Shown here in pieces: positions 15,806 to 24,194 of a stretch of DNA of 64,000 nucleotides (position 1 is the first letter of the stretch; each line of letters starts with the position of its first letter). A program made the position numbers and the translations under genes. Below the pieces are notes generated by a model. That model had not been told where the DNA came from. It saw nothing but the letters and a program-made list of their open reading frames with translations, and did not search any database. Source of the DNA: Pigmentiphaga sp. NML030171 (GTDB lineage: Bacteria > Pseudomonadota > Gammaproteobacteria > Burkholderiales > Burkholderiaceae_B); assembly GCF_002188635.1 (NCBI RefSeq), contig NZ_NINX01000033.1, positions 62,001 to 126,000 on the forward strand. Direction: 5' to 3'.

Positions 15806-16546
15806 ATGCGTAAGCTCATCGGCCTGTTGAGCCTCGTCCTGCTGTTGGCTGCATGTTCCGAAAAAAGCGGCGACAAGGAGATCAAGGTAGCGGTATCGCC
15901 AGCCTCCCCGCCCAACCTGTTCGAGGAGAACGGCACCACCAAGGGCCTGGACCTCGATATCTTCGAGAGCTACTGCAAGGCCCGGGGCTGCAAGCTCAAG
16001 ATCACGGCCTACGACTGGCAGGGCATGCTGGGCGCGGTGGTCAGCAAGCAGGCCGACGTGGCGTTCTCCGGCATCTCCATCACCAAGCAGCGCGAAGAGG
16101 TCATGGATTTCTCCAAGCCCTACATGGAGAACACCTGGAACCTGGTCAGCCTGAAGAGCCGCAACATCAAGTTCGACGACCTGGCCGAGATGAAGAAGTA
16201 CAGCGTCGGCTATCCGCGCGGCATGGCCTACAGCGACTTCATCAAGAACGACCTGACGCCCAAGGGGGTCTACACGCTCGACAAGGTCAAGATGTACCCG
16301 TCCTATAACGAGGTGCTGTCCGACCTGCAGAACGGCAACCTGGACCTCGCCTTCCTGGACGGCACCGTGGCTTCGGTCTACCGCAAGAAGCTGCCCATCC
16401 AGGACAGCTACGTCTTCACCGGCTTCGACCGCTTCGGCTTCGCCTTCCCCAAAGGCTCCAAGCTGCGCGAGGACTTCGACAACTACATGGCGAACGAACT
16501 GAAGCCCGAAGGCGTGCAGGCCATCATCAACAAATGGATGCAATAG
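15806..16546 (+). CDS. amino acid ABC transporter substrate-binding lipoprotein
   Basis: A 246-residue family-3 solute-binding protein (bacterial SBP_bac_3). The lipobox LLAAC at residues 13-17 predicts a lipid anchor, unusual for a Gram-negative binding protein of this type. The lobes show GLDLDIFESYCKARGCKLKI and then VMDFSKPYMENTW, a typical amino-acid-binding layout. GGAG precedes the ATG. The permease and ATPase genes follow on the same strand, but a strong hairpin repeat stands between this gene and them, which may set receptor over permease stoichiometry. Confidence 0.92.
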   Translation: MRKLIGLLSLVLLLAACSEKSGDKEIKVAVSPASPPNLFEENGTTKGLDLDIFESYCKARGCKLKITAYDWQGMLGAVVSKQADVAFSGISITKQREEVMDFSKPYMENTWNLVSLKSRNIKFDDLAEMKKYSVGYPRGMAYSDFIKNDLTPKGVYTLDKVKMYPSYNEVLSDLQNGNLDLAFLDGTVASVYRKKLPIQDSYVFTGFDRFGFAFPKGSKLREDFDNYMANELKPEGVQAIINKWMQ

Positions 16547-16550
16547 TCGT

Positions 16551-16629
16551 CCCCCCCGTACGCCCTTCGGGCGCCCCCCAGGGGGCGATGCGGGTGGACC
16601 GGCGGAGCCGGATCCACCGCATCCTGGGT
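16551..16629 (+). repeat. 3'-end-associated palindromic repeat, copy 2
   Basis: It begins 4 bases after the binding-protein stop. Compared with copy 1, the small first hairpin changes from CGCG/CGCG to CGCCC-TT-CGGGCG, a compensated change on both arms. The long stem (GATGCGG(G)TGGA with TCCACCGCATC) is identical to copy 1. Here the repeat lies inside a transporter operon. Confidence 0.85.
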
Positions 16630-16690
16630 CTAGTGCCGCTGTCTTGGGTTGGTGCGGTGGAGCTTTGCCCCATAGGTACGGTATAGCGCG

Positions 16691-17344
16691 ATGGATATCG
16701 CGCGGATATTCGGGCTGCTGGGGACGGGGGTTGGATATACGGTCCTGGTGACGCTGGCTTGCAGCGCCACCGGCGTGATCGTCGGGCTGGCGATCGCGAT
16801 CCTGGGTAGGCTGGGGTGGCGGTGGCTGGATATCCTGCTTGGGGTATTCACCTACGTCTTCCGCGGCATTCCGGTGCTGGTGCTGCTGTTCATCGTGTTC
16901 TTCGGGCTGCCCACCATCGGCGTCGGCGTGCCGCCGCTGGTGTCGATGATGCTGAGCCTGGGGCTGATCACCGGCGCCTATCTGGGCGAGGTGTTCCGTG
17001 GCGCGCTGGATTCGGTCGAGGCCAGCGAGGTGCTGGCGGCCGAGGCGATGGGCATGAGCCGGGTGCAGATCTTCGCCTACATCGAGCTGCCGCAGATGCT
17101 GCGGTTCTCGGTGCCGGGCATGGTCAACGAATTCACCACCGTGCTGAAGTACTCGCCCTTCGGCTACACGGTGGGCATCCCCGAAGTCATGAAGCAGGCC
17201 ATGGCGCTGTCGGCCGCCACGCTGCGCGGCGTGGAGATCTATTTCGCCGTGGGTCTGGTGTACTTCGCGATCTACAAGATACTGGTGACGGCGATCTGGG
17301 CGCTGGAGAAGCGCTGCCGCGTGCCGGGCCTGACGGAGCATTGA
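16691..17344 (+). CDS. amino acid ABC transporter permease
   Basis: A 217-residue inner-membrane permease of the polar amino acid (HisM/GlnP) family. Several hydrophobic segments are visible, starting with VGYTVLVTLACSATGVIVGL. The ATPase-coupling EAA loop appears as EVLAAEAMGMSRVQIFAYIE followed by LPQML. It is 9 bases upstream of the ATPase gene, and a second permease follows the ATPase, so the pore is probably a heterodimer. Confidence 0.92.
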   Translation: MDIARIFGLLGTGVGYTVLVTLACSATGVIVGLAIAILGRLGWRWLDILLGVFTYVFRGIPVLVLLFIVFFGLPTIGVGVPPLVSMMLSLGLITGAYLGEVFRGALDSVEASEVLAAEAMGMSRVQIFAYIELPQMLRFSVPGMVNEFTTVLKYSPFGYTVGIPEVMKQAMALSAATLRGVEIYFAVGLVYFAIYKILVTAIWALEKRCRVPGLTEH

Positions 17345-17353
17345 GAAACGGCC

Positions 17354-18073
17354 ATGGCGCTACTGACAGTCCGTGATCTGAAGATGGCCTACGACGGCCG
17401 GACGGTGCTCAACGGCATCGACCTGGACCTGGAGGAGGGCGAACTCAAGGTGGTGATGGGCCCCTCGGGCTGCGGCAAGTCGACCCTGCTGCGCTGCCTG
17501 AACCGGCTGGTCACGCCCACTTCCGGACAGATCATCTTCCGGGGCGAGGACGTCACGCGGCCGGATACCGACGTGCGGGCCCTGCGCCAGCGCATCGGCT
17601 TCGTGTTCCAGAACTTCGCCCTGTACCGCCACCTGACCGCGCTCGAGAACGTGACGCTGGGCCTGCGCAAGCTGCGCGGCATGGCGACCGCCGCCGCCAA
17701 CGAACGGGCCATGCACGAGCTGGGCCGCATGAACCTGGCCGAGCACGCGCAGAAATACCCGGCCCAGCTCTCGGGCGGGCAGAAGCAGCGGGTGGCCATC
17801 GCGCGGGCGCTGGCGATGGACCCGGCGGTGCTGTTCTTCGACGAGCCCACTTCGGCGCTGGATCCGGTCATGTCGCGCGAGATCATCAACGTCATCAACC
17901 AGTTGCGCCGGGACAAGGTGTCGATGCTGTGCGTGACCCACGACCTGGCGCTGGCGCGTGCGGTCCAGGGGCGCGTGCTGTTCCTGGACCAGGGCCAGAT
18001 CCTGGCCGAGGGCGAAGCGTCGGAACTTTTCGGCGACCATGCCGACCCCCGCATCCGCGCGTTCTTCAACTGA
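17354..18073 (+). CDS. amino acid ABC transporter ATP-binding protein
   Basis: A 239-residue ABC ATPase of the GlnQ/HisP group. Walker A is GPSGCGKST, the signature is LSGGQKQRV, Walker B is VLFFDEPTSALD, and the switch histidine is in CVTHDLALA. It energises uptake through the two flanking permeases. Its stop codon directly abuts the ATG of the second permease, which indicates coupled translation. Confidence 0.97.
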   Translation: MALLTVRDLKMAYDGRTVLNGIDLDLEEGELKVVMGPSGCGKSTLLRCLNRLVTPTSGQIIFRGEDVTRPDTDVRALRQRIGFVFQNFALYRHLTALENVTLGLRKLRGMATAAANERAMHELGRMNLAEHAQKYPAQLSGGQKQRVAIARALAMDPAVLFFDEPTSALDPVMSREIINVINQLRRDKVSMLCVTHDLALARAVQGRVLFLDQGQILAEGEASELFGDHADPRIRAFFN

Positions 18074-18748
18074 ATGGACGGCCTGCTGACCTTCCTCGGG
18101 CAAGTCGCGGAGTTCGGGCCGCAGATCCTGCTCGGCCTGGAACACACGCTGTTGCTGGCCGGCATCATCACGGTGACCGGCCTGCTGGGCGGCATCCTGG
18201 TGTTCTACCTGACGCTGAGCCCCAGCCGCCTGTGCCGCCGCCTGACCGAAGGCTACATCTCGTTCTTCATCGGCACGCCGCTGATCGCCCTGCTCTTCCT
18301 GATGTACTACGGCCTGCCGCAATGGGGGCTGCGCCCCTCGCCGCTAACCGTGGCGATCATCGGCTTCACGATGAACGTGGCGGCCTACAACGCGCGCTAT
18401 CTGGCCACGGCGTATCGCGGGCTGGACCGGGACGAACTGGAAGCGGCGCGGGCGCAGGGATTCTCGGCGCCGCAGATCTTCCGCCTGATCACGTTGCCGC
18501 AGGTGCTGCGGCTGTCGATTCCCGCGCTGTCCAACCAGGTGATCCTGAACCTGAAGGACAGCTCGGTGGCCTTCCTGATCCAGTACACCGAGTTCTTCGC
18601 CCAGATCCAGGACATGGCGATCCGCAACTTCCAGTTCTTCAAGGCCTATGTGCTGGCCGGACTGGTCTACCTGGCGCTGGTATCGGTGATCGTGCTGGCC
18701 GCGCGCCAGTTGGAGCGGCGGCTGATCCTGCCGGGGACGCGGCGCTGA
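18074..18748 (+). CDS. amino acid ABC transporter permease
   Basis: A 224-residue polar amino acid permease, the second pore subunit of the system. The EAA loop is DELEAARAQGFSAPQIFRLI followed by TLPQVL. Hydrophobic segments begin at ILLGLEHTLLLAGIITVTGL. It starts on the base after the ATPase stop codon. A convergent LysR gene ends 12 bases downstream. The transported amino acid cannot be named from sequence. Confidence 0.92.
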   Translation: MDGLLTFLGQVAEFGPQILLGLEHTLLLAGIITVTGLLGGILVFYLTLSPSRLCRRLTEGYISFFIGTPLIALLFLMYYGLPQWGLRPSPLTVAIIGFTMNVAAYNARYLATAYRGLDRDELEAARAQGFSAPQIFRLITLPQVLRLSIPALSNQVILNLKDSSVAFLIQYTEFFAQIQDMAIRNFQFFKAYVLAGLVYLALVSVIVLAARQLERRLILPGTRR

Positions 18749-18760
18749 CCCTCCGGACTA

Positions 18761-19687
18761 TCACAGGCCGTATTGCTTGCCCGGATAGTCCTTCTGTCCC
18801 ATATCGCGGGCGAGGTCCACGAACGCCCGCATGTATTCGGTCTGTTCGGCCTCGCCATGCCAGTGGACCGCGGCCCAGGACTGAAGGCGCTCCCTCTTGT
18901 AGTGGACGGGGATGATCCTGGCATCGCTCCGACGCAGGGTCACCACGGACGACACCAGGGCGATTCCGTGCCCCGCGATGGCCATCTCCACCAGACTGCT
19001 GTACGAGCCGCTTTCGAACCGGACATCGGTCAAGCGGTAGCCCCCCCGGCGGCATGCCTGATCGATCAACACCCGGCTTCCGATTCCTCTGATCATCAGC
19101 AACAGAGGCTTGTCCTGCAGCTCGGCCAGCTCCAGCGAACGGCGGCGCGCCAAAGGATGGCGGCGATCGACGATGGCGATCAGGTGCATGGGAAACAGCC
19201 GCTCTCCCTGCACGCTGTCGGTGGTGGCATAGCGGGTCAAGCCCACGTCCAGTTCGCGCGTCTCCACCTGCGCGATCACGCTTGCCGAATCGACCTCGAA
19301 GATCTTCAGCCGAACCTGCGGCCAGCGTTGCGAGTATTCGCGCAACAGGTTGGGCATCATCGTGTCGAACAACATAGGCGTGGCGCCCACCCTCAGCAGC
19401 CCCACCGCGCCGTGGGCCATGTCGCGCGCCCGCTCGCTGAACGCCTCGACGTCGCCGAGGATGGCACGCGCCCGGGCGAACAGATCGTGCCCTGCCGGTG
19501 TCAACGCAAGGCTGCGGCCCTTGCGGAAAAACAGGGCCACCCCGAGCTCCAGCTCCATGTCGGCGACCTGCCGCGATACCGCGGGCTGGGTCCTGAATAG
19601 CCGATTGGCGGCCTGCGTGAAGCTCAGGCATTCCGCCACTTCCGAGAAGACCCGTAGCGACTGAAGGCTGATCTTGGTGTTTTTCAT
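18761..19687 (-). CDS. LysR family transcriptional regulator
   Basis: A LysR regulator of 308 residues from the ATG at 19687; in-frame ATGs at 19696 and 19723 would lengthen it slightly and none has a clear ribosome site. The winged helix is SLQSLRVFSEVAECLSFTQA, then RTQPAVSRQVADME. It diverges from the FAD-monooxygenase gene at 19794, and two perfect palindromes lie at and just before its start. It is the probable regulator of the monooxygenase-isomerase-Bug-hydrolase set. Confidence 0.92.
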   Translation of the reverse strand: MKNTKISLQSLRVFSEVAECLSFTQAANRLFRTQPAVSRQVADMELELGVALFFRKGRSLALTPAGHDLFARARAILGDVEAFSERARDMAHGAVGLLRVGATPMLFDTMMPNLLREYSQRWPQVRLKIFEVDSASVIAQVETRELDVGLTRYATTDSVQGERLFPMHLIAIVDRRHPLARRRSLELAELQDKPLLLMIRGIGSRVLIDQACRRGGYRLTDVRFESGSYSSLVEMAIAGHGIALVSSVVTLRRSDARIIPVHYKRERLQSWAAVHWHGEAEQTEYMRAFVDLARDMGQKDYPGKQYGL

Positions 19688-19712
19688 AACATCCATGTTA
19701 TGCGAAATCGCA
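19686..19712. promoter_or_regulatory. two adjoining palindromes over the lysR start
   Basis: ATAACAT-CC-ATGTTAT (19686-19701) is a perfect 16-base dyad overlapping the lysR start codon at 19687. TGCGA-AA-TCGCA (19701-19712) is a second perfect dyad sharing its first base. They fit an autoregulatory LysR site that also serves the divergent monooxygenase operon. The binding is inferred. Confidence 0.55.
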
Positions 19713-19793
19713 TTTTTTCTCATTTGACCGGCATATCACGCGGACAACATACTCGCCCCATCAATACCCGCCACATCATCGAGAAGGAGAATC

Positions 19794-20987
19794 ATGGCCG
19801 CGTCCACGGTATTCATTGTCGGAGCAGGCCCGGTCGGACTTGCCAGCGCCCTACTGCTCGCCGACGCAGGCATCCCGGTCCATGTTCTGGAACGCAGTCC
19901 GGAACAACCCAGGGACATGAGGGCGTCAACCTTTCATCCGCCGACGCTCGACATGCTGACCCGCCTGGGCGTGACCGAGGAGTTGGTCGGCGCCGGTCTG
20001 GTGGCGGCCCACACTCAGCAGTGGGACAGGCAAGAGGGTTTGATCGCCGACTTCGATCTCTCGCTGCTCGCCGGCGAAACGCGCCACCCCTTTCGCCTTC
20101 AGTGCGAGCAGTGGAAACTGACCGACATGCTTGCGCAGAGACTGTCGGGACATCCTCTGGCCACGATCAGCCTCGGGACGGAAGTCACCGATGTCGACCA
20201 GGACGAGGACGGCGTCACGCTGCGTGGCCGCTGCGGCGGCGAAACCGTTTCCCACCGCGGCAGCTATGTCGTGGGCGCCGACGGCGCATGGAGCACCGTA
20301 CGTCAAAGCGCCGGTATCGCCTTCGAGGGATACACCTATCCCGAACGGTTTCTGTTCATCTCCACCGACTTCGAATATGCGGAGCGGTTCACGGGCATCT
20401 CGTATGTCAATTACTTTTCCGACCCCGACGAATGGTGCGTCCTGCTGCGTGTTCCCAGCATGTGGCGGGTACTGTTCCCCGTCGCAACCGACATCGACGA
20501 CAAGGCGCTGCTGGCCGACGACTCGATAGAAAGCCATCTGCAGCGGCTGGCGACAAGGCCCGCGCCCTACCGGACGATCCACCGGACCATCTATCGCGTC
20601 CATCAACGGGTGGCCGCACGGTTCCGGCACGGCCGGATACTGCTGGCGGGAGATGCCGCGCACATCAACAATCCGCTCGGCGGAATGGGGATGAACGGTG
20701 GCTTGCACGACGCGTTCAACCTGAGCGACAAGCTCATCGAGGTTCTGCGCGGCGGCGATCCAGCCCTGCTCGACCGCTACGAGCGCCAGCGCCGCTCCAT
20801 TGCCATCGAATACATCAATGCCGGCACGGCGCAGAACAAGAAACACCTGGAAGAGCGCGACCCCGCCGCACGCCGGCAGCATCTGGACCAATTGCGCAGG
20901 ACCGCCGCGGATCCCGGCCTGGCCCGGACCTATCTGCGGCAGAGCTCCATGCTCGACGCTTTGCGGCAGGCGGCGGAAATCCACTGA
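19794..20987 (+). CDS. FAD-dependent monooxygenase
   Basis: A 397-residue class A flavin monooxygenase of the PHBH/UbiH type. The FAD fold begins FIVGAGPVGLASALLLADAG. The DG motif is in GADGAWSTVRQSAG, and the GD motif in ILLAGDAAHINNPLGGMGMN. GAGAAGGAG precedes the ATG. Such enzymes hydroxylate aromatic or N-heteroaromatic rings using NAD(P)H. It is the first gene of a set with an AMDase/maleate-isomerase-like protein, a Bug receptor and an isochorismatase-like amidase. A role like that of 6-hydroxynicotinate 3-monooxygenase (NicC) is possible but unproven. Confidence 0.92.
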   Translation: MAASTVFIVGAGPVGLASALLLADAGIPVHVLERSPEQPRDMRASTFHPPTLDMLTRLGVTEELVGAGLVAAHTQQWDRQEGLIADFDLSLLAGETRHPFRLQCEQWKLTDMLAQRLSGHPLATISLGTEVTDVDQDEDGVTLRGRCGGETVSHRGSYVVGADGAWSTVRQSAGIAFEGYTYPERFLFISTDFEYAERFTGISYVNYFSDPDEWCVLLRVPSMWRVLFPVATDIDDKALLADDSIESHLQRLATRPAPYRTIHRTIYRVHQRVAARFRHGRILLAGDAAHINNPLGGMGMNGGLHDAFNLSDKLIEVLRGGDPALLDRYERQRRSIAIEYINAGTAQNKKHLEERDPAARRQHLDQLRRTAADPGLARTYLRQSSMLDALRQAAEIH

Positions 20988-21004
20988 ATACAAGGAGGGG
21001 AGAC

Positions 21005-21745
21005 ATGGACCACCTCGGCTATCGCCTGAAGATGGGCTCGATAGGGCCGTCGACCAACACCATCGTGCAGCCCGACTTCGACGGCATGCGCCCTGCGGGC
21101 GTCACCAACCATTACAGCAGGATACGCATTCCCAACGACCCCGTCGCCAGCGACGACGATTTCGTCGCCATGGTCCGCAACATCGAACAAGGAACGCTGG
21201 ACGCCATCGACGCCCTGAAGAGCTGCGACATGCAATACCTCGCCATGGGGATGTCGGTCGCCACATTCTGGGGCGGCCGATCGGCCGCCGCCGACTATCT
21301 TTCCCGGATGACGGCGCATGCCGGCGTGGGTGTCTCCTGCGGCTCCTTCGCCACCGAAGCCGCGCTCAACCGATACGGCGCCAGGAGAATCGCGTTCCTG
21401 TCACCGTACTTCCCCGTTGCCAATGAGCACGTGCGTCGTTTCTACCATGACTGCGGCTTCCAGGTCGTGCGCGACATCTGCCTGCGCTGCCCCGGCCCGG
21501 TACGGATCGCCCACACCACCGATGCGCAATGCCGCCAAGCCATCCAGGAACTCGACGGAGACGACGTCGATGCAATCGTCCAGGTCGGCACGAACCTGTC
21601 CATGGTGAAACTGGCCGGCGCCGCCGAGATCTTTCTCGGCAAGCCCGTCATCGCCATCAATACCGCGACCTACTGGCATGCGCTTCGAGCGGCCGGTATC
21701 CAGGACAAGGTCGCCGGCTTCGGCAGTTTGTTGATGGAGCACTGA
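21005..21745 (+). CDS. arylmalonate decarboxylase/maleate isomerase-like protein
   Basis: A 246-residue Asp/Glu racemase-superfamily protein closest by motif to AMDase and maleate cis-trans isomerases. YLAMGMSVATFWGG resembles the MGTSLSFYRG region of Bordetella AMDase. In both catalytic positions this protein has glycine: Gly82 where maleate isomerase has its first Cys, and Gly195 (VQVGTNLS) where AMDase has Cys188. Another cysteine, Cys112 in GVSCGSFATEA, lies at the anion-binding loop. Either the chemistry is altered or Cys112 takes over. It starts 17 bases after the monooxygenase stop, with an AGGAGGGGAG-type ribosome site. Confidence 0.82.
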   Translation: MDHLGYRLKMGSIGPSTNTIVQPDFDGMRPAGVTNHYSRIRIPNDPVASDDDFVAMVRNIEQGTLDAIDALKSCDMQYLAMGMSVATFWGGRSAAADYLSRMTAHAGVGVSCGSFATEAALNRYGARRIAFLSPYFPVANEHVRRFYHDCGFQVVRDICLRCPGPVRIAHTTDAQCRQAIQELDGDDVDAIVQVGTNLSMVKLAGAAEIFLGKPVIAINTATYWHALRAAGIQDKVAGFGSLLMEH

Positions 21746-21768
21746 GTTCCGACACTCAAGGAAATGTC

Positions 21769-22749
21769 ATGACCCCATACAAATTCCGCCGACTTGTCGC
21801 CGGACTCACCTTGCTGGCCACCCCCGCCTTCGCGCAATCCAGCGACGACTATCCCTCCAGGCCGATACACATCATCGTTCCGACCGCCGCCGCCGGCAGC
21901 ATAGATATGCTGGCACGTGCTCTGGGCAAGCACCTGCCTCAGACGCTGGGGCGCCCCGTCATCGTCGAGAATCGCCCCGGGGCCGCCACCAACATCGGCA
22001 GCGATCATGTCGCCAAGGCCCCACCGGATGGCTATACGCTGCTGATCAACGGGGCGCCGCTGGCGGCCAATCCCTGGCTGTTCAAGAAATTCCCGTTCAA
22101 GCCGACATCGGATCTGGCTCCCGTCATCGAAGTCGGAGAAATCGCGAACGTGATCACCGTCCACCCGCAGGTGCCGGCGAAATCGCTGCCCGAACTCATC
22201 GAACTGGTCAGATCGCGGCCGGGCGACTTCAACTACGGTACGACCGGGCTGGGCAGTTCGGGGCATCTTGCCGCCGAACTGCTTGGACAGAAAACCGGCA
22301 TCCGCCTCACCCATGTCACCTATCGCGGCAATGCCCAGGCGGCGACCGACCATATCGCGGGCATCCTGCAAGTCGGATTCGTCAATCTTCCGGTGGCCCT
22401 GCCTTTCATCAAGGACCAGCGCATACGCGCGCTGGCGGTGACATCGTCGAAACGGTCTAAGATGCTGCCGGACGTTCCCACCGTGGCCGAGGCATTGCAG
22501 CTGCCGGACTACGAATCGCTCGGATGGTTCGGGCTGTTCGCTCCGACGGGTACGCCGGAAGCCATCGTTGAACGTCTGCACGATGCCGCGCAAAAGGCGC
22601 TCGACGACGCGGCGGTATCCTCGTCCATCCGTCAGGCAGGCGCCGAGCCGCTGGGGGGCAGCCGCCAGCAATTGGCGGACCGCCTCGAACGGGAAACGCG
22701 AATCGCGAAACAATTAATCGAGTTCGCCGGCGCGGCGAACAGTCAGTAG
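21769..22749 (+). CDS. TctC/Bug-type tripartite tricarboxylate receptor
   Basis: A 326-residue Bug receptor. The signal peptide ends near TPAFAQS, followed by PSRPIHIIVPTAAAGSIDML, KAPPDGYTLLINGAP and HVTYRGNAQAATDHIAGILQ. An AAGGAA site lies before the ATG. It is embedded between the isomerase-like and isochorismatase-like genes, so it probably delivers the substrate of this pathway. No TctAB membrane partner lies nearby. Confidence 0.93.
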   Translation: MTPYKFRRLVAGLTLLATPAFAQSSDDYPSRPIHIIVPTAAAGSIDMLARALGKHLPQTLGRPVIVENRPGAATNIGSDHVAKAPPDGYTLLINGAPLAANPWLFKKFPFKPTSDLAPVIEVGEIANVITVHPQVPAKSLPELIELVRSRPGDFNYGTTGLGSSGHLAAELLGQKTGIRLTHVTYRGNAQAATDHIAGILQVGFVNLPVALPFIKDQRIRALAVTSSKRSKMLPDVPTVAEALQLPDYESLGWFGLFAPTGTPEAIVERLHDAAQKALDDAAVSSSIRQAGAEPLGGSRQQLADRLERETRIAKQLIEFAGAANSQ

Positions 22750-22755
22750 GCCGGC

Positions 22756-23388
22756 ATGGACGACATCTACACCCGGCAGGGTTTCGGCGCGACCCTCGAC
22801 GTCCAGCCCCCCATCGGGCTGCTGGTGGTCGACTTCGTCAACGCCTTCGCCGATCCAGCCCTGTTCGGCAGCCTCGCTATCCAACAGGCGATAGCACGCG
22901 CTGTCCTGCTGCTACGCGAAGCCCGAATCAGGCGGTGGCCGGTCGCCTACAGCCGCGTCGTGTACGCGAACGACGGCGCGGATGCCAACCTGTTCAGCCA
23001 GAAGGTTCCGGGGCTGCTGCGGCTGACCGAACACGCGCCCGAAAGCGCCGTGGTCGACGCACTGGCCCCCATCGCGGGAGAACTGGTGCTGCGCAAGACG
23101 ACGCCATCCGCTTTCCACTCCACGAACCTGGCGCCCTGGCTGGCGCAGCGTGGCGTCCGGACGTTGCTCGTGACCGGAGCGACGACAAGCGGCTGCGTCC
23201 GCGCCAGCGCCCTCGACGCCATGTGCGCGGGTTTCGTCCCGGTTGTCGTTTCGGATTGTGTCGGAGACCGCGCCTGGGGGCCTCATCAGGCAAGCCTGTT
23301 CGACCTGCGGCAGAAATACGCCGAAGTCATGTCTCTAGCCGAGCTGATGACCGCGCCAGCGGTGGATCAGGTTCAGATCACCCCGTAG
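22756..23388 (+). CDS. isochorismatase-like cysteine hydrolase (maleamate/N-carbamoylsarcosine amidase type)
   Basis: A 210-residue cysteine hydrolase. The catalytic triad is Asp26 (VVDFVNAF), Lys114 ([11 protein letters not shown]) and Cys147 ([13 protein letters not shown]). The N-terminus [13 protein letters not shown] and the DFVNAF motif are typical of the N-carbamoylsarcosine amidase/maleamate amidase (NicF) branch rather than true isochorismatases. It starts 6 bases after the Bug stop. The probable reaction is hydrolysis of an amide such as maleamate to an acid and ammonia. Its last 16 bases overlap the convergent pyrE. Confidence 0.88.
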   Translation: MDDIYTRQGFGATLDVQPPIGLLVVDFVNAFADPALFGSLAIQQAIARAVLLLREARIRRWPVAYSRVVYANDGADANLFSQKVPGLLRLTEHAPESAVVDALAPIAGELVLRKTTPSAFHSTNLAPWLAQRGVRTLLVTGATTSGCVRASALDAMCAGFVPVVVSDCVGDRAWGPHQASLFDLRQKYAEVMSLAELMTAPAVDQVQITP

Positions 23389-24101
23389 CGCGCTCGGTAC
23401 GCCAGCACCGCCTCGCGGTGCTGTTCGAATTCCCCGCCCCCGCCGCCCTGCTGGATCATGTCCAGGATGTCGTCCAGCGAGGCGATGCTGACCACCGGGC
23501 AGCCGTTGGTGCGCACCACGTCCTGCACCGCCGAGTGCTCGGACAGGGCGTCGTCGGGACCGACCCGCTCCATGCGGTCCAGCGCGATCAGCACGGCGGC
23601 CGGCTTGGCCTTGGCGGCCTGGATCAGGCGCACCGATTCGCGCACCGAGGTGCCGGCCGAGATCACGTCGTCGATGATGACCACGCGGCCTTCCAGCGGC
23701 GCACCCACCAGCGAGCCGCCTTCGCCGTGGTCCTTGGCTTCCTTGCGGTTGAACGCGAAGGGCACGTCGCGGCCGCGGGCGGCCAGCGCGACCGCGGTGG
23801 CGGTGACCAGCGGGATGCCCTTGTAGGCCGGGCCGTACAGCATGTCGAACTCGACGTCCGAGGCCAGCAGCGCCTGGGCGTAGAACTCGGCCAGCCGTCC
23901 CACGGCCGCGCCGCTGTTGAACAGCCCGGCGTTGAAGAAGTAGGGACTCAGCCGGCCCGCCTTGGTGGTGAACGCGCCGAATCGCAGCACGCCCAGCTCG
24001 GTGGCGAAGCGGACGAAATCGGTACGGAAACGGCTCTCGTCGATCGAGGGCTCGGTGTCGGCGGGACGGGGGGCGGTAGCGGTCTGGGGCACGGCGGTCA
24101 C
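23373..24101 (-). CDS. pyrE: orotate phosphoribosyltransferase
   Basis: A 242-residue OPRTase making orotidine 5'-phosphate from orotate and PRPP in pyrimidine synthesis. The hallmark [20 protein letters not shown], the catalytic loop [11 protein letters not shown] and the PRPP-binding motif [13 protein letters not shown] are all present. The first 20 residues ([17 protein letters not shown]) are an extension not seen in E. coli. It lies 93 bases downstream of the coxG-type gene on the same strand. A second, different OPRTase-like gene stands at 41093. Confidence 0.96.
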   Translation of the reverse strand: MTAVPQTATAPRPADTEPSIDESRFRTDFVRFATELGVLRFGAFTTKAGRLSPYFFNAGLFNSGAAVGRLAEFYAQALLASDVEFDMLYGPAYKGIPLVTATAVALAARGRDVPFAFNRKEAKDHGEGGSLVGAPLEGRVVIIDDVISAGTSVRESVRLIQAAKAKPAAVLIALDRMERVGPDDALSEHSAVQDVVRTNGCPVVSIASLDDILDMIQQGGGGGEFEQHREAVLAYRARYGVI

Positions 24102-24194
24102 GGTACGAAGTCACAACGGCACGGGGGAAGGCCTTCCCCCGGCGGCGCGATGGGCCAGCGTGATTGTAAAACGGCTCGGGGCCCCCGGGCGAAT

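Noticed and set aside
15806-16546. A phage- or plasmid-borne cargo next to mqsRA
   Set aside because: No integrase, transposase or attachment repeats were seen near mqsRA; the neighbour is an ordinary amino acid transporter operon.
19794-23388. A complete nicotinate (nic) degradation operon
   Set aside because: No NicX-type dioxygenase, NicD-type deformylase or NicAB is present, and the NicE-like protein lacks the canonical cysteines.
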